Assembly (NCBI GenBank): GCA_034509735.1
Contig: JACGWO010000004.1
Location: forward strand, 10,707,395-10,771,394
Reading direction: 5' to 3'
DNA: 64,000 nt
From: Sesamum alatum
Lineage: Eukaryota > Streptophyta > Magnoliopsida > Lamiales > Pedaliaceae
This document shows, one piece after another, positions 25,363-37,669 of this stretch. A model generated the notes under the pieces. The model was not told the DNA's origin, searched no databases, and saw only the letters and a list, made by a program, of their open reading frames with translations. The position numbers and the translations under genes are program-made. Position 1 is the first letter of the stretch. Every line of letters starts with the position of its first letter.

Positions 25363-27760
25363 TAAATTCATTTAAAGCAGTTTTTTTTCGTTACGCACAG
25401 GTACATAGCTGAGGCCATGGCTAACACTGTTCTAGATGTAGTACTAATGCAATTTTATGTTGAATAAGATGGAGTCCTAGTCGTACAATTGAAGAGTGGC
25501 CTTTAATATTGATTATTAGAGTCGATACGAATATATTTATAATCCAGAAATGAGTTATCTATAAAGCAATGATAAGACTGAATACACAAGGTGTTTCCTA
25601 CGATTATGTTGAGTATTAGGCATGTATCCGGACGTACGATTGATTACGAAGGTCGACCAAGCCACGATATGGCAATGATAAAAGGGAATTAGTGTCTAAA
25701 TTCGTTTAAAGGAGTTTGTCGTTGCGCAAACGGAAAAGCTGAGTCCATGACTCAAACGAGTGTTATAGATGTTGTTACTAGTGCAATTTTATGGTTGAAT
25801 AAGATGGAGTCCTACTCGTATAATCGAACAGTGTTTTTAATATTGATTATCAGAGTCGATATGACCATATTTTAAAACCAGAAATGAGTCATCTATCAGT
25901 CAAGTGATAAGGACTGCAAACACAAGGTGTTTCCTACGATTTTGTTGAGTATTAGGCATGTATCCGGACATACGATTGTTTTTGAAGGTTAACCAAGCCC
26001 TCGATATGGAGAAGATAAAAGGGAATTAGTGTCTAAATTCATTTAAAGGAGTTTGTCGTTTGTGCAAACGTACAAAGCTGAGTCCATGGCTCAAACGACT
26101 GTTGTAGATGTAGTACTAGTGCAATTTTATGTTGAATAAGATGGAGTCCTGGTCGTACAATCGAAGAGTGGCTTTGATATTGATTTATTAGAGTCGATAC
26201 AAATATATTTATAGCCAGAAATGAGTCATCTATAAGTCAATGATAAGGACTGAAAACACAAGGTGTTTCCTACGATTATGTTGAGTATTAGGCATGTATC
26301 CGGACGTACGATTGATTATGAAGGTAGACCAAGCCCACGATATGGCAATGATAAAAGGGAATTAGTGACTAAATTCGTTTAAAGGATTTTGTCGTTGCGC
26401 AAAAGTACAAAGCTGAGTTCATAGCTCAAACGAGTGTTCTAGATGTAGTACTAATGCAGTTTAATGTTGAATAAGATGGAGTCCTAGTCGTATAATCGAA
26501 GAGTGGCCTTTAAATATTGATATTAGAGTGGATACGAATATATTTATAGCCATAAATGAGTCATAATATCGGTCAAATGATAACAAAACTGAAAACACAA
26601 AGGTGTTTCCTACGATTGTGTTGAGTATTAGGCAGTATCCGGACGTACGATTGATTATGAAGGTTGACCAAGCCCTCGATATGGCAAAGATAAAAAGGGA
26701 ATTGGTAATAAATTCGTTTGAAAGAAGTTTGTCGTTGCGTAAAGGTACAAAGTTCAGTCCATGCCTCAAACACGAGTGTCCTAGATATAGTACTAGTGCA
26801 ATTTTATGTTGAATAAGATTGGAGTCCTAGTCGTATAATCGAAGAGTGGGTTTAATATTCATTATTAGAGTCGATACGAATATATTTATAGCCAGAAATG
26901 AGTCATCTATCAGTCAATGATAAGGACTGGAAACACAAGGTGTTTCCCTACGATTGTGTTGAGTATTAGGGCGTGTATCCGGACGTACGGTTGATTACGA
27001 AGGTTGACCAAGCCCTCGATATGACAAAGATTAAAAGAAATTAGTGTGTAAATTCATTTAAAGGAGTTTGCGTTGCGCACAAGGTACATTAGCTGAGTCA
27101 TGGCTCAAAACGAGTGTTCTAGATGTTATAGTACTAGTGCATTGTATGTTGAATAAGATGGAGTCCTAAGTCGTATAATCGAAGAGTGGCTTTAATATTG
27201 ATTATTAGAGTCGACACGAATATATTTATAGCAAAAAATGAGTCATCTATCAGTCAATGATAAGGACTGAAACACAAGGTGTTTCTACGATTGTGGTGAG
27301 TATTAGGTATGTATCCGGACGTACGATTGATTACGATAGTTTGATCAAGCCCTCGATATGACAAAATAAAAGGGAATTAGTGTCTAAATTCATTTAAAGG
27401 AGTATGTCGTTGTGCAAAAGTACAAAAGCTGAGTCCATGGCTCAAACGAGTTGTTCTACATGTAGTACTAAGGTGCAGTTTAATGTTGAATAAGATGGAT
27501 TCCTAGTATATAATCGAAGAGTGGCTTTAATTTTTATTATTTTAGAGTCAATATGACTATATTTATAGCCATAAATGAGTTCATCTATTAATCATGATAA
27601 GGACTGAAACACAAGGTGTTTTCCTACGATTGTGTTGAGTATTAGGCATGTATCCGGACGTATGATTGATTACGAAGGGTTGACCAAAGCCTCAATATTG
27701 GCATAAGATAAAACGGAATTAGTGTCTAAATTCGTTTAAAGGATTTTGTCGTTACGCAAA
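25363..27760 (+). repeat. Satellite array block 4, S2, about seven monomers
   Basis: S2 monomers including types R (GCCACGATATGGCAATG near 25672 and 26337), P (GAAAGAAGTTTGTCG near 26720) and Q (GTGTGTAAATTC near 27045). There are many single-base insertions and deletions relative to neighbours and to copy 2, especially after 26,500. The last five bases (GCAAA, 27756-27760) are the left target duplication of the solo LTR. Confidence 0.9.
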
Positions 27761-28536
27761 TGATGGGGACCATCCGAAGCTTACAACTCAAAGCAACGAA
27801 GATCCTTTGAGAAATTAATGGGGGCCCGATTACGAGGGCAAGAGCTAAGAAAATGAACAAAGCTTTGATGATTCTTAATTGATGAAATCACGGGCCAATG
27901 CATGAGAGATCAATAGAAAGGTCCAATGATGAATATTCTTCAAGTAGATGGGCTAGAAGCATCTAATAGTTGGGCTCAAGGTTTGAAGACTTCATTTGAA
28001 GAAAAAAGAGGCACAGATTCGTCCAACCCACCAAGCCCAAAAAGAGAGTCATTATTTTTGTCTAAATTAGTTTATTTTTCAGCATTAGAAGGCCAAGAGA
28101 CATCGTAGTAGTTAAGGGTCATTCTTGTTCTTCTAAGTCTTGTTAAAATGTGGTCAAAAATGTCACTTTAATGCTCCTAAACTCCCAAGGTTAGAAACTA
28201 AGTCTTGAGACCCTTAGGCATCCATTTGAAGCTATAAAAGGCCATGGTTATCATTTGTAAAAATCAGACTTTGAATTAATATAAACTTCTTCTGTGAGGT
28301 TGAATTCTCTTTGTAGAGTTTCAATTGTTTAGAACTTATCAAGATACTTGAGCATATCTTGTGGCGTTCACCATAACCAAGGTTCTTGGCTGCCCATATA
28401 GCCAACGGGTCAAGGTGCTCTCAAGCTCCAGGTTACGATCAAACTAGATCATCGACCTGGGATTTCCGCTGCCTATTTCTATACATTTGGTTCTTGGATC
28501 CTTATATCCAATGGGTCTCACGTCCTATCCGTATCA
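27761..28536 (+). mobile_element. Solo LTR of a Ty3/gypsy element, copy 1
   Basis: A 776-bp segment that begins TGATGGGGACCATCC and ends CCTATCCGTATCA, so it has TG...CA ends. It is flanked by GCAAA on both sides (27756-27760 and 28537-28541), and the monomer continues directly across it (CGCAAA then GCAAAGGCACAAAGC). No internal retroelement sequence lies beside it, so it is a solo LTR left by LTR-LTR recombination. It has a TATA box (TATAAAAG, 28233-28240). Its first part resembles a polyprotein C-terminus including a GPITRARAKKMN motif (clear in copy 2, frameshifted here), matching the [12 protein letters not shown] motif inside the LTR of the element at 57277. Confidence 0.9.
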
Positions 28537-31500
28537 GCAAAGGCACAAAGCTGAGTCCATGGCTCAACGGGTGTTCTAGATGTAGTACTAGTGCAGTTTA
28601 ATGTTGAATAAGATGGAGTCCTATTGATTATTAGAGTCGATAAGAATATAATTTATAGCCATAAATGAGTGATCTATCAGTCAATGATATGGACTGAAAA
28701 CACAAGGTGTTTCCTACGATTGTGTTGAATATTAGGCATGTATCCGGACGTACGATTGATTATGAAGGTTGACCAAAGCCTCATATGGCCAAAGATAAAA
28801 GGGAATTAGTGTCTGAATTCGTTCAAAGGAGTTTGTCGTTGCGCAAAGGTACAAACCCGAGTCCATGGCTGAAACGAGTTTATAGATGTAGTACTAGTGC
28901 AAATTTTATGTTGAATAAGATAGAGTCCTAGTCGTATAATCGAAGAGTGCCTTTAATATTGATTATTAGAGTCGATACAAATATATTTATAGCCAGTAAT
29001 GAGTCATCTATATGAGTCAATGATAAGGACTGAAAAACAATGTGTTTGCTACGATTGTGTTGAGTTATTAGGCATGTATCCGGACATACGATTTGATTAC
29101 GAAGGCTGACCAAGCCCTCGATATGACAAAAATAAAGGGGAATTAGTGTGTAAATTCGTTTAAAAGGAGTTTGTTCGTTGCGCACATGGTACACATAGCT
29201 GAGTCCATGGCTCAAAACGAGTGGTTTCTAGATGTAGTACTACGAAGTCCAATTTTATGTTGAACAAGGATGGAGTCCCTAGTCGTACAATCGAAGAGTG
29301 CCCTTTACGTATTGATTATTTGGAGTCGATACAAATATATTTATAGCCAGAAATGAGTTATCTATAAGTCAATGATAAGGAACTGAAAACACAAGGTGTT
29401 TCCTACGATTATGTTGAGTATTAGGCATGTATCCGGACGTACGATTGATTATGAAGGTTGACCAAAGCCCGCGATATGGCAAAGATAAAAGTGCATTAGT
29501 GTCTAAATTTCGTTTAAAGGAGTTTGTCGTTGCGCAAAAGTACAAAGCTGAGTCCATGGCTCAAATGAGTGTGCTAGATGTAGTACTAGTGCAGTTTAAT
29601 GTTGAATAAGATGGAGTCCTAGTCGTATAATCGAAGAGTAGCTTTAATATTGATTATTAGAGTCGATACGAAATAATATGTATGACCATAAAATGACTCA
29701 AATATCAATCAATGATAAGAACTGAAAACACAAGGTGTTTGCTACGATTTTGTTGAGTATTAGGCATGTAGTCGGACGTACGATTGATTGCGAAGGCTGA
29801 CCAAGCCCGCGATATGGCAAAGATAAAAGGGAACTAGTCTATAAATTCATTTAGGAGTTTGTCGTTGTGCAAAGGTACAAAGCTGAGTCCATGGCTCAAA
29901 CGAGTGTTCTACATGTAGTACTAGTGCAATTTCATGTTGTTTAAGATGGAGTCCTAGTCGTATAATCGAAGAGTGGCTTTCAATATTGATTATTAGAGTA
30001 GATTACGAATAATATTTATAAGCCAGTAATGAGTCATCTATCAGTCAATGAGAAGGACTGAAAACACAAGGTGTAACCTACGATTGTGTTGAGTATTAGG
30101 CATGTATCCGGACTTATGATTGAAATTATGAAGGTTGACCTAGCCCGCGATATGGCAAAGATAAAAAGTGGCATTAGTGTCCTAAATTCGTTTAAAGGAG
30201 TTTTGTCGTTGCGGCAAAGGTAACAAAAGGCTGAGTCCTTGGCTCAAATGAGTGTTAAAGATGTAGTACTAGTGCAATTTTATGTGAATAAGATAGAGTC
30301 GCTAGTCGTATAATCAATGAGTGGATTTAATATTGATTATTAGAGTCGATACGACTATATTTATAGCCAGAAATGAGTTAACTATCAGTGAATGATAAGG
30401 ACTGGAAACACAAGGTGTTTTCTATGATTGTGTTGAGTATTAGGCATGTATCCGGACGTACGATTGATTTACGAAGATTGACCATGCCCTCGATATGCAA
30501 AAGATAAAAGGTAATTAGTGTCTAAATTCGTTTAAAAGAGTTTTTTTATTGGCAAAGGTACAAAAGCTGAATCCACGGCTCGAACGAGTGTTCAAGATGT
30601 AGTCCTAGTGCATTTTTATGTTGCATAAGATGGAATCCTAGTTGGTATATCGAAGAGTGGCTTTAATGTTGATTATTAGAGTCGATCACGAATATATTTA
30701 TAGCCAGTAATGAGTCATCTATCAGTCAACAATGATAAGGACTGAAACATAAGGTTTTTCCAATGATTGTTGTTGAGTATTAGGCATGTATCCGGACGTA
30801 CGATTTGATTACGAAGGTTGACCAAGCCCTCGATATAACAGAGATGAAAGGGAATTAGTGTGTAAATTCGTTTAAAGGAGTTTGTCGTTGCGCACAGGTA
30901 CAAAGCCGAGTCCATGGCCCCAACGAGTGTTCTAGATGTACTATTAGTGCAATTTTATGTTGAATAAGATGGAGTCCTAGTCGAATAATCGAAGAGTGGC
31001 TTTTAATTTTCATTATTAGAGTCGATACGAATATATTTATAGCCAGAAATGAGTCATCTATCAGTGATAAGGACAGAAAACCTAAGGTGTTTCCTACGAT
31101 TTTGTTGAGTATTAGGCATGTATCCGGACGTACGATTGATTACGAGGGTGACCAAGCCCTCGATAACAACAAAGATAAAAGGGAATTAGTGTGTAAATTC
31201 GTTTAGCGGAGTTTGTCGTTGCGCCCGGGACATAGCCTGAGTCCATGGCTCAAAACCCGCTGAGTCCATAGTATTATTAATGTGCAATTTTATGTTGAAT
31301 AAGAATGGAGTCCTAGTCGTATATAATTGAAGAGTGGGTTTAATATTCATTATTAGAGTCGATACAATATATTTATAGCCAGAAATGAGTCATCCTATCA
31401 GTCAATGATAAAGGACTGAAAACATAAGGTGTTTCCTACGATTTTATTGAGTTATTAGGCATGTAGCCGGAACGTACGATTGATTACGAAGGCTGACCAA

Positions 31501-34500
31501 GCCCGCGATATGGCAAAGATAAAAGGGAACTAGTGTATAAATTCATTTAAAGGAGTTTTGTCGTTGTGCAAAGGTACAAAGCTGAGTCCATGGCTCAAAC
31601 GAGTGTTCTACATTGTAGTACTAGTTGCAATTTCATGTTTGAATAAGATGGAGTCCTAGTCGTATAATCGAAGAGTGGCATTAATATTGATTATTAGAGT
31701 CGATACGAATATATTTATAGCCAGTTTAATGAGTCATCTATCAGTCAATCAGAAGGACTGAAAACACAAGGTGTTTCCTACGATTGTGTTGAGTATTAGG
31801 CATCTATTCCGGACGTACGATCGACTACCGAAGATTGACCAAGCCCGCTATGGCAAAGATAAAATGGGAATTAGTGTCTAAATTCGTTTAAAGAGAATTT
31901 GTCGTTGCGCAAAGGTAGAAAGCTGAGTTCTTGGCCTCCAGCTAGTGTTCTAGATGTAGTACTAGGGCAATTTTATGTTGAATAAGATGGAGTCCTAGTC
32001 GTTATAATTGAAGAGTGGCTTTAATATTGATTATTAGAGTCGATACAAATACATATATAGCCAGTAATGAGTCATCTATCAGTCAATGATAAGAACTGGA
32101 AACACAAGGTGTTTTCTATGATTGTGTTGAGTATTAGGCATGTATCCGGACGTACGATTGATTACGAAGATTGACCATGCCCTCGATATGCAAAAGATAA
32201 AACGTAATTAGTGTCTAAATTCATTTAAAAGAGTTTTTCGTTGGGCAAAGGTAGAAAAGCTGAATCCACGGCTCGAACGAGTGTTCAAGATGTAGTCCTA
32301 GTGCATTTTTATGTTGCATAAGATGGAATCCTAGTTGTATACTCGAAGAGTGACTTTAATATTGATTATTAGAGTCGATACGAATATATTTATAGCCAGT
32401 AATGAGTCATCTATCAGTCAACAATGATAAGGACTGAAAAAACATAAGGTTTTCAATGATTTGTGTTGAGTATTAGGCATGTATCCGGACGTACGATTGA
32501 TTACGAAGGTTGACCAAGCCCTCGATATAACAAAGATGAAAAGGGAATTAGTGTGTAAATTCGTTTAAAGGAGTTTGTCGTTGTGCACAGGTACAAAGCC
32601 GAGTCCATGGCCCAAACGAGTGTTCTAGATGTACTATTTAGTGCAGATTTTATGTTGAATAAGATGGAGTCCTAATCGAATAATCGGAAGAGTGGCTTAA
32701 TATTCATTATTAGAGTCGATACGAATATATTTATAGTCAAAAATGAAGTCATCTATTAGTGATAAGGACAGAAAACTAAGGTGTTTCCTACGATTTTGTT
32801 GAGTATTAGGCATGTATTCGGACGTACGATTGATACGAAGGGTGATCAAGCCCTCGATAACACAAAGATAAAAGGGAATTAGTGTGTAAATTCGTTTAGC
32901 GGAGTTTGTCGTTGCGCACAGGTACATAGCTGAGTCCATGGCTCAAACGAGGGTTTTAGATGTAGTACTAGTGCAATTTTAAGTTGAATGGAGTCCTAGT
33001 TCGTATAATGGAAGAGTGGGTTTAATATTCATTATTAGAGTCGATACGAAATATATTTATAGCCAGAAATGAGTCATCTATCAGTCAATGATAAGGACTT
33101 GAAAACACAAGGTGTTTCCTACGATTTTGTTGAGTATTAGGCATGTAGCCGGACGTACGATTGATACGAAGGCTGACCAAGCCCGCGATATGGCAAAGAT
33201 AAAGGGAACTAGTGTCTATAAATGCATTTAAAGGAGTTTGTCGTTGTGCAAAGGTACAAAGCTGAGTCCATGGCTCAAACGAGTGTTCTACATGTAGTAC
33301 TAGTGCAATTTCATGTTGAATAAGATGGAGTCCTAGTCGTATAATCGAAGAGTGGCTTTAATATTGATTATTGGAGTCGATACGAATATATTTATAGCCA
33401 GTAATGAGTCATCTATCAGTCAATGAGAAGGACTGAAAACACAAGGTGTTTCCTACGATTGTGTTGAGTATTAGGCATCTATCCGGACGTACGATCGATT
33501 ACGAAGATTGACCAAGCCCGCGCTATGGCAAAGATAAACGGGAATTAGTGTCTAAATTCGTTTAAAGGAATTTGTCGTTGCGCAAAGGTAGAAAGCTGAG
33601 TTCTTGGCTCCAGCGAGGGTTCTAGATGTAGTACTAGGGCAATTTTATGTTGAATAAGATGGAGTCCTAGTCGTATAATTGAAGAGTGGCTTTAATATTC
33701 ATTATTAGAGTCGATACGAATATATTTATAGCCAGAAATCAGTCATCTATCAGTCAATAATAAGGACTGAAAACACAAGGTGTTTCCTACGATTGTGTTG
33801 AGTATTAGGCGTGTATCCGGACGTATGATTGATTACGAAGGTTGACCAAGCCCTCGTTATGGCAAAGATAAAAGGGAATTAGTGTCTAAATTCGTTTAAA
33901 GAAGTTGTCGTTGCGCAAAGGTACAAAGCTGAGTCATGGCTCGAACGAGTGTTCTAGATGTAGTACTAGTCCAATTTTATGTTGAATAAGATAGAGTCCT
34001 AGTCATATAATCACAAAGTGGCTTTAATATTGATTATTAGAGTCGATACGAATATATTTATCGCCAAAAATGAGTCATCTATCAGTCAATGATAAGGACT
34101 GAAATACAAGGTGTTTCCTCCGATTGTGTTGAGTATTAGGCATGTATCAGGACATACAATTGATTATGAAGGTTGACCAAGCCCTCGATATGGCAAGGAT
34201 AAAAGGGAATTAGTGTCTAAATTCGTTTAAAGGAGTTTGTCGTTGGGCAAAGGTACAAAAGTTTGAGTCCATGGCTCAAAATGAGTGTTCAAGATGTAGT
34301 CCTAGTGCATTTTTATGTTGAATAAGATGGAGTCCTAGTCGTATAATCAAAGAGTGGCTTTAATATTGATTATTAGAGTCGATACGAATATATTTATAGC
34401 CAGTAATGTGTTTATCTATCAGTCAATGATAAGGACTGGAAACACAAGGTGTTTCCTATGATTATGTTGAGTATTAGGCATGTATCCGGATGTACGATTG

Positions 34501-34565
34501 ATTTACGAAGGTGACCAAGCCCTCGATATGACAAAGATAAAAGGGAATTAGTGTGTAATTTCATT
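28537..34565 (+). repeat. Satellite array block 5, S2, about eighteen monomers
   Basis: Continuous S2 and W-like monomers with a period of about 333 bp. It contains the junction of the 9-kb duplication near 29735 and an internal 5-monomer repeat (30370-33740). Indel density is high up to about 32 kb. Confidence 0.92.
30370..33740 (+). repeat. Five-monomer higher-order repeat, two units of about 1.69 kb
   Basis: Unit 1 (about 30370-32060) and unit 2 (about 32060-33740) share the same series of rare monomer variants: GACTGGAAACACAAGG with TTTTCTATGATT; AGGTTTT with CAATGATT; CAGTGATAAGGACAG or TAGTGATAAGGACAG with CTAAGGTG (near 31060 and 32758); ATGTAGCCGGA (near 31460 and 33146); and GGTAGAAAGCTGAGTTCTTGG (near 31913 and 33587). 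Duplication copy 1 has this series only once (about 21550-23500), so the extra unit arose after the 9-kb duplication. Confidence 0.75.
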
Positions 34566-35542
34566 ATATCTTGGCTTCTCTCCCTCCGATCTCCCCTAGG
34601 ACCCTCTCGGATTTCTTTGGAGCTCCTATAGCGGTTTACTCTCTTACTCGGACGCTCTGGGCATCTTGCAAACCCCCGGATCGAAGGTGGAGTGGTCTTC
34701 CTCATTCCATGGCCCTTTCCGCATACACTGAAATCTTTTTATTCTGTGTCTCGCTATTAGAGAGCGTCTCTCTACTATGGATAAGCCTTGGTGCCCACCG
34801 GATTCTTGGGAGTGCGTCCTCTGTAATTCTGGAATGGCTGAGAGCCACGCTCACCTCTTCTTTGAATGCACTTTCTCCGGGAGATGCCTTTCCCCTTCTT
34901 AGACAGCGTACCAAGATTAATGGCCTCATTCTTCGTGGATTTTAGGCATCAGATTCGGCTCCATTCGATGGCGTGGTAAACATATCATTAACGCAGCATA
35001 CCGTGCCACTCTTGCCTCTCTTGTTTATCACATTTGGCGTGAGCGTAATGCTCGTAGATTCCAAAACTCCTCCCTTTCAGTTAATGCTTTGGTGGATCTT
35101 GTTCTTGAGCAGGTTCGCACACGCATCAACGAAGATGACTTGAAGCCTGCGCTTCAAACTTTTGCCCTTTTCCGCCTTTGGCGCATCCCATGGAGCAACC
35201 CTGTTGAATAATTGCTGGTTCTTGAAGATTGTTGATTGTTGTTGACTGTTGATTGCTGTTTTTTTGGGTTTGACTTGTTGATTTTCCCCCCTTGTTGTTT
35301 TGGGCCGGCTTGTTGACGTGATTGGTCTGTTCTTTTGTTTTTCTGCCATTGATTCCGCTTTGGAATGGCTTGTTGTTATGTTCCCTCTTTAGCCCCTTGT
35401 TGGGATTGGCTTGTTGATGTTGCTTTGTGCCCAGGATCGCTGACTGTTGCCTTCCTGGGAACACTCTTCGGACAGGGCGGTTTTGCCTTTGTCATTGTTG
35501 TTAACACTCCTTTTATTTATTAAATTTACATTTACCTAAAAA
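34566..35542 (+). mobile_element. LINE 3' fragment, copy 2, with target-site duplication
   Basis: The same insertion as at 24389, carried here by the 9-kb duplication. Identical junctions: left TAATTTCATT (34556-34565) and right TAAATTCATT (35543-35552), with the same single mismatch. The zf-RVT-like Cys/His cluster (ESHAHLFFEC near 34850) and the C-terminus ending at 35211 are recognisable. Several indels that break copy 1 are absent here (for example CTTGAGCAGGTTCGC near 35104), so this copy is closer to the parent element. Confidence 0.9.
34940..35211 (+). pseudogene. Tail of LINE ORF2 (C-terminal fragment), copy 2
   Basis: The open stretch covers WRGKHIINAAYRATLA, YHIWRERNARRFQ, NEDDLKPALQTFALFRLWRIPW and a TAA at 35209-35211. 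Its frame is less damaged than copy 1, and it keeps the LFRLWRIP closing motif seen at 5160-5200 in the other LINE. Upstream coding is interrupted. Non-functional fragment. Confidence 0.7.
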
Positions 35543-36889
35543 TAAATTCATTTAAAGGAGTTTGTCGTTACGCACAGGTACATAGCTGAGTCCATGGCTC
35601 AAACGACTGTTCTAGATGTAGTACTAGTGCAATTTTATATTGAATAAGATGGAGTCCTAGTCGTACAATTGAAGAGTGGCTTTAATATTGATTATTAGAG
35701 TCGATACGAATGATAAGAACTGAAAACACAAGGTGTTTCCTACGATTGTGTTGAGTATTAGGCAAGTATCCGGACGTACGATTGATTACGAAGGTTGACC
35801 AAGCCCTCGATATGGCAAAGATAAAAGGGAATTGGTGTATAAATTCGTTTGAAGAAGTTTGTCGTTGCGTAAAGGTACAAAGTTCAGTCCATGCCTCAAA
35901 CGAGTGTCCTAGATATAGTACTAGTGCAATTTTATGTTGAATAAGATGGAGTCCTCGTCGTATAATCAAAGAGTGGCTTTAATATTGATTATAGAGTCGA
36001 TACGAGTTTATTTATAGCCAGTAATGAGTTATCTATCAGTCAATTGATAAGGACTGGAAAGACAAGGTGGTTTCCTACGATTGTGTTGAGTATTAGGCGT
36101 GTATCCGGACGTACGGTTGATTACGAAGGTTGACCAAGCCCTCGATATGACAAAGATAAAAAGAAATTAGTGTGTAAATTCATTTAAAGGAGTTTGTCGT
36201 TGCGCACAGGTACATAGCTGAGTCATGGCTCAAACGAGTGTTCTAGATGTAGTACTAGTGCAATTGTATGTTGAATAAGATGGAGTCCTAGTCGTATAAT
36301 CGAAGACTGGCTTTAATATTGATTATTAGAGTCGATACGAATATATTTATAGCAAAAAATGAGTCATCTATCAGTCAATGATAAGGACTGAAAACACAAG
36401 GTGTTTCCTACGATTGTGGTGAGTATTAGGTATGTATCCGGACGTACGATTGATTACGATAGTTTTGATCAAGCCCTCGATATGGCAAAGATAAAAGGGA
36501 ATTAGTGTCTAAATTCATTTAAAGGAGTTTGTCGTTGTGCAAAAGTACAAAGCTGAGTCCATGGCTCAAACGAGTGTTCTACATGTAGTACTAGGTGCAG
36601 TTTTAATGTTGATAAGATGGATTCCTAGTAATTATAATCGAAAGAGTGGCTTTAATTTTTATTATTATTAGAGTCGATAACGACTATATTTATAGCCATA
36701 AAATGAGTCATCTATTAGTCAATGATAAGGACTGAAAAGACAAGGTGTTTCCTACAATTGTGTTGAGTATTAGGCATGTATGCGGACGTATGATTGATTA
36801 CGAAGGTTGACCAAAGCCTCAATATGGCAAAGATAAAAACGGAATTAGTGTTCTAAAATTCGTTTAAAGGATTTTGTCGTTTACGCAAA
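35543..36889 (+). repeat. Satellite array block 6, S2, about four monomers
   Basis: Types P (GAAGAAGTTTGTCG near 35850) and Q (near 36170), then two further S2 monomers. A deletion at about 35707-35712 joins GATACGAA directly to TGATAAGAAC; relative to copy 1, about three monomers are missing here. The block ends with GCAAA (36885-36889), the solo LTR target duplication. Confidence 0.9.
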
Positions 36890-37669
36890 TGATGGGGGAC
36901 CATCCGAAGCTTACAACTCAAAGCAACGAAGATCCTTTGAGAATTAATGGGGGCCCGATTACGAGGGCAAGAGCTAAGAAAATGAATCTTTTGATGATTC
37001 TTATTGATGAAATCAACGGGCCAATGCATGAGATATCAATAGAAGGTCCAATGATGAATATTCTTCAAGTAGATGGGCTAGAATGCATCTAATAGTTGGG
37101 CTCAAGGTTTGAAGACTTCATTTGAAGAAAAAGAGGCCACAAATTCGTCCAACCCACCCAAGCCCAAAAAGAGAGTCCATTATTTTTTGTCTAAATTAGT
37201 TTATTTTCAGCATTAGAAGGCCAAGAGACATCGTAGTAGTCAAAGGGTCATTCTTGTTCTTCTAAGTCTTGTTTAATGTGGTCAAAGTGTCACTTTAATG
37301 CTCCTAAAGTTCCAAGATTAGAACTAAACTCTTGAGACCCTTGGGCATCCATTTGAAGCCTATAAAAGGCCATGGTTTATCATTTTGTAAAAATCAGACT
37401 TTGAATTAATATAAAACTTCTTCTTGTGAGGTTGAATTCTCTTTGTAGAGTTTCAAATTGTTTAGAACTTATCAAGATACTTGAGCAATATCTTGTGGCG
37501 TTCACTCATACCAAGGTTCTTGGCTGCCCATATAGCCAACGGGTCAAGGTGCTCTCAAGCTCCAGGTATGATCAAACTAGATCATCGATCTGGGATATCC
37601 GCTGCCTATTTCTATACATTTGGTTCTTGGATCCTTATATCCAATGGGTCTCACGTCCTATCCGTATCA
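36890..37669 (+). mobile_element. Solo LTR of a Ty3/gypsy element, copy 2, with LTR-borne coding tail
   Basis: Same insertion as 27761-28536, duplicated with its satellite: TGATGGGGGACC start, CCGTATCA end, flanking GCAAA (36885-36889 and 37670-37674), and TATA box TATAAAAG at 37361-37368. Here the frame is open from the LTR start to a stop at 37090-37092 and reads a polyprotein tail with RINGGPITRARAKKMN and EGPMMNILQVDGLE. This shows that the parent family, like the element at 57277, ended its gag-pol frame inside the 3' LTR. It is a different family, because the rest of the LTR does not match 57277-58108. Confidence 0.92.

Larger units (their letters stand above)
20935..29735 (+). repeat. 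Large tandem duplication, copy 1 (about 8.8 kb)
   Basis: Same order of monomer variants, LINE fragment and solo LTR as in 29736-38865. The offset is about 8.8 kb at the left (variant ATGTAGCCGGACG or ATGTAGTCGGACG near 20980 and 29768), about 10.17 kb through the LINE fragment (24389 and 34566) and about 9.13 kb at the solo LTR (27761 and 36890). The shifts equal whole monomer numbers: copy 2 gained a 5-monomer block and lost one and then about three monomers. Confidence 0.85.

Noticed and set aside
34947..35464. Minus-strand Gln/Asn/Lys-rich frames at 24947-25171, 35077-35349 and 35126-35464
   Set aside because: They are antisense to the LINE 3' UTR and tail, and the composition comes from the T/G-rich UTR.
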